A stretch of DNA of 7,400 nucleotides. Source: Burkholderiales bacterium. Lineage in GTDB: Bacteria; Pseudomonadota; Gammaproteobacteria; Burkholderiales; Burkholderiaceae_C. The notes under the pieces are model-generated. The model saw only the letters and a list, made by a program, of their open reading frames with translations, had not been told where the DNA came from and made no database searches. A program made the position numbers and the translations under genes. The stretch's first letter is position 1, and each line of letters opens with the position of its first letter. The stretch covers positions 1 to 7,400 of the forward strand of contig SBFU01000502.1 of the NCBI GenBank assembly GCA_006227785.1, written 5' to 3'. Shown here piece by piece: positions 6,268 through 7,400 of this stretch.

Positions 6268-7400
6268 ATGTCCGGACTTTTTCCAGCGCTGAACGTCTAC
6301 GCGCGCGTCCTCTTTGCCTTCTCGTTCGCCTTCCTGGTGCCGCTGGCCTGGGCCTTGGGCGAGGACCTGGATGACTCGATGCAGATCTGGGGCGGGGCCT
6401 TCGCGCTGGCCGCTGGCAGTGCGGTCTTTGTCTGGCTGGCCACCCGGCGCTACCAGCGCGAACTGATGCCGCGAGACGGGTTCCTGCTGGTCAACATGGT
6501 GTGGCTGATGCTGCCGGCCTATTCGGCGGTTCCATTGATGTTCACGGTGCCGGACATCAGCTGGAGTCAGGCCTACTTCGAGTCCATGAGCGCCCTCACG
6601 GCGACCGGGTCGACCGCATTGTCCGGTCTGGACCACCTGCCGGTCTCGGTGAACGTCTGGCGCTGTTTTCTGCAGCTGATCGGTGGGCTGGGCATCATGC
6701 TGCTGGTGGTGGCGGTGTTGCCCATGCTGGGTCTGGGCGGGATGCAGCTGTACAAGGCCGAGACACCAGGGCCCATGAAGGACACCAAGTTCACGCCTCG
6801 CATTGCCGAAACCGCGCGCGGCCTGTGGGGCGTCTACTTCCTGTTCTCGGGGGCCTGTCTGCTGGGCTACCGCTGGGCCGGCATGAGCTGGGCCGACGCC
6901 TTCATGCACATGTGCACCACCATGGGCCTGGGGGGGTTCTCGTCGCACGATGCCAGCCTGGGTCACTACAACTCACCGACGGTCGAGTATGTCGCCATGT
7001 TCTTCATGGCGCTCGCGGGCATCAGCTTCGTGCGCTACTTCGTGGTTCTGCGCAGCCGCAATCTGCGACCGATCACCCATGACCGCGAAATCCGAACCTA
7101 TGCGGCGGTGCTGGTCGCGGCCATTCTTCTGCTGGCCCTGCTGCTGGTGGCGCATGGGATCTATGACGGGTTTCCCGAGGCGCTGCGCAACAGCGCATTC
7201 CATGTCATTTCGCTGGCCACCACCACCGGCTACGCAACCACGGACTATGCGCAGTGGCCCATTTTTGCGCCGGTGCTGCTGATCTTTCTGGGGACCTTCG
7301 TTTCGTGTGCCGGGTCCACGGGCGGTGGCATCAAGATGGTCCGGATGATCCTGCTGATCAAGCAGGCGCGCCGGGAACTGGTGCGCATCATCCACCCGCG
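6268..7400 (+). CDS. trkH: Trk potassium channel subunit TrkH (3' partial)
   Basis: This is the integral inner-membrane pore subunit of the Trk potassium system. The frame runs from ATG 6268 to the window end without a stop (377 residues plus two bases); about 100 residues are missing by comparison with E. coli TrkH (483). Hydrophobic segments include about 12-30, 40-59, 71-91, 132-156, 187-201, 240-262, 277-297 and 331-346. Three of the four pore-loop filters are visible: ALTATGS (G114), TTMGLGGFSSHD (217-228) and ATTTGYATTD (317-326). The loop CAGSTGGGIK (347-356) corresponds to the intramembrane gating loop after the third filter. The fourth filter lies beyond the edge. The second filter reads GLGGFS where enterobacterial proteins, as I recall, have STGGFS. 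The gene starts 6 bases after trkA, without a strong Shine-Dalgarno, so coupling to trkA is likely. Confidence 0.95.
   Translation, partial: MSGLFPALNVYARVLFAFSFAFLVPLAWALGEDLDDSMQIWGGAFALAAGSAVFVWLATRRYQRELMPRDGFLLVNMVWLMLPAYSAVPLMFTVPDISWSQAYFESMSALTATGSTALSGLDHLPVSVNVWRCFLQLIGGLGIMLLVVAVLPMLGLGGMQLYKAETPGPMKDTKFTPRIAETARGLWGVYFLFSGACLLGYRWAGMSWADAFMHMCTTMGLGGFSSHDASLGHYNSPTVEYVAMFFMALAGISFVRYFVVLRSRNLRPITHDREIRTYAAVLVAAILLLALLLVAHGIYDGFPEALRNSAFHVISLATTTGYATTDYAQWPIFAPVLLIFLGTFVSCAGSTGGGIKMVRMILLIKQARRELVRIIHP

Noticed and set aside
5851..6966. A 371-codon open frame on the - strand opposite trkA/trkH
   Set aside because: It spans the junction of two genuine genes on the other strand, is rich in H, Q and R, and shows no domain; this is a GC-content artefact.
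6501..7082. A 193-codon + strand open frame inside trkH
   Set aside because: The frame starting at 6268 gives a hydrophobic protein with three Trk filter loops and the gating loop, so the other frame is a shadow.

Overview
The window is GC-rich, densely packed and coded entirely on the + strand. It looks like a conserved chromosomal stretch of a betaproteobacterium, most likely of the Burkholderiales (Comamonadaceae-like). That placement is an inference from three things: the GC-biased third codon positions, the style of the proteins, and the intergenic element at about 1681-1771. The element's C-run/G-run core and GC-rich hairpins match what I recall as a dispersed intergenic repeat in that family. 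I see no rRNA, tRNA, CRISPR array, insertion sequence, prophage or toxin/defence gene.

Layout: (1) 1-1679 is the 3' part of aceK, encoding isocitrate dehydrogenase kinase/phosphatase, cut by the left edge. (2) 1680-1800 is a 121-base gap with two hairpins, one a plausible terminator, and the ribosome binding site of the next gene. (3) 1801-4826 holds three acyl-CoA-type genes: a thiolase, a short-chain dehydrogenase/reductase whose start shares one base with the thiolase stop, and an acyl-CoA dehydrogenase 36 bases further on. (4) 4870-7400 is a potassium-uptake pair, trkA (complete) and trkH (cut by the right edge), separated by 6 bases.

The genes fall into two themes. AceK sets the split of isocitrate between the TCA cycle and the glyoxylate bypass, which matters when cells grow on acetyl-CoA-yielding substrates. 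The thiolase and acyl-CoA dehydrogenase make or use short acyl-CoAs, so their position beside aceK fits metabolism. Their exact substrates cannot be read from the sequence, and no enoyl-CoA hydratase or classical 3-hydroxyacyl-CoA dehydrogenase is present in the window. TrkA and TrkH form the cytoplasmic regulatory ring and the membrane pore of a Trk potassium system and look like a separate transcription unit.

I found no clearly undescribed system. The points most worth a second look are the aceK/thiolase intergenic element, the incomplete thiolase-SDR-acyl-CoA dehydrogenase cassette with an atypical SDR motif, and the trkA start, which lacks a convincing Shine-Dalgarno and may be leaderless.
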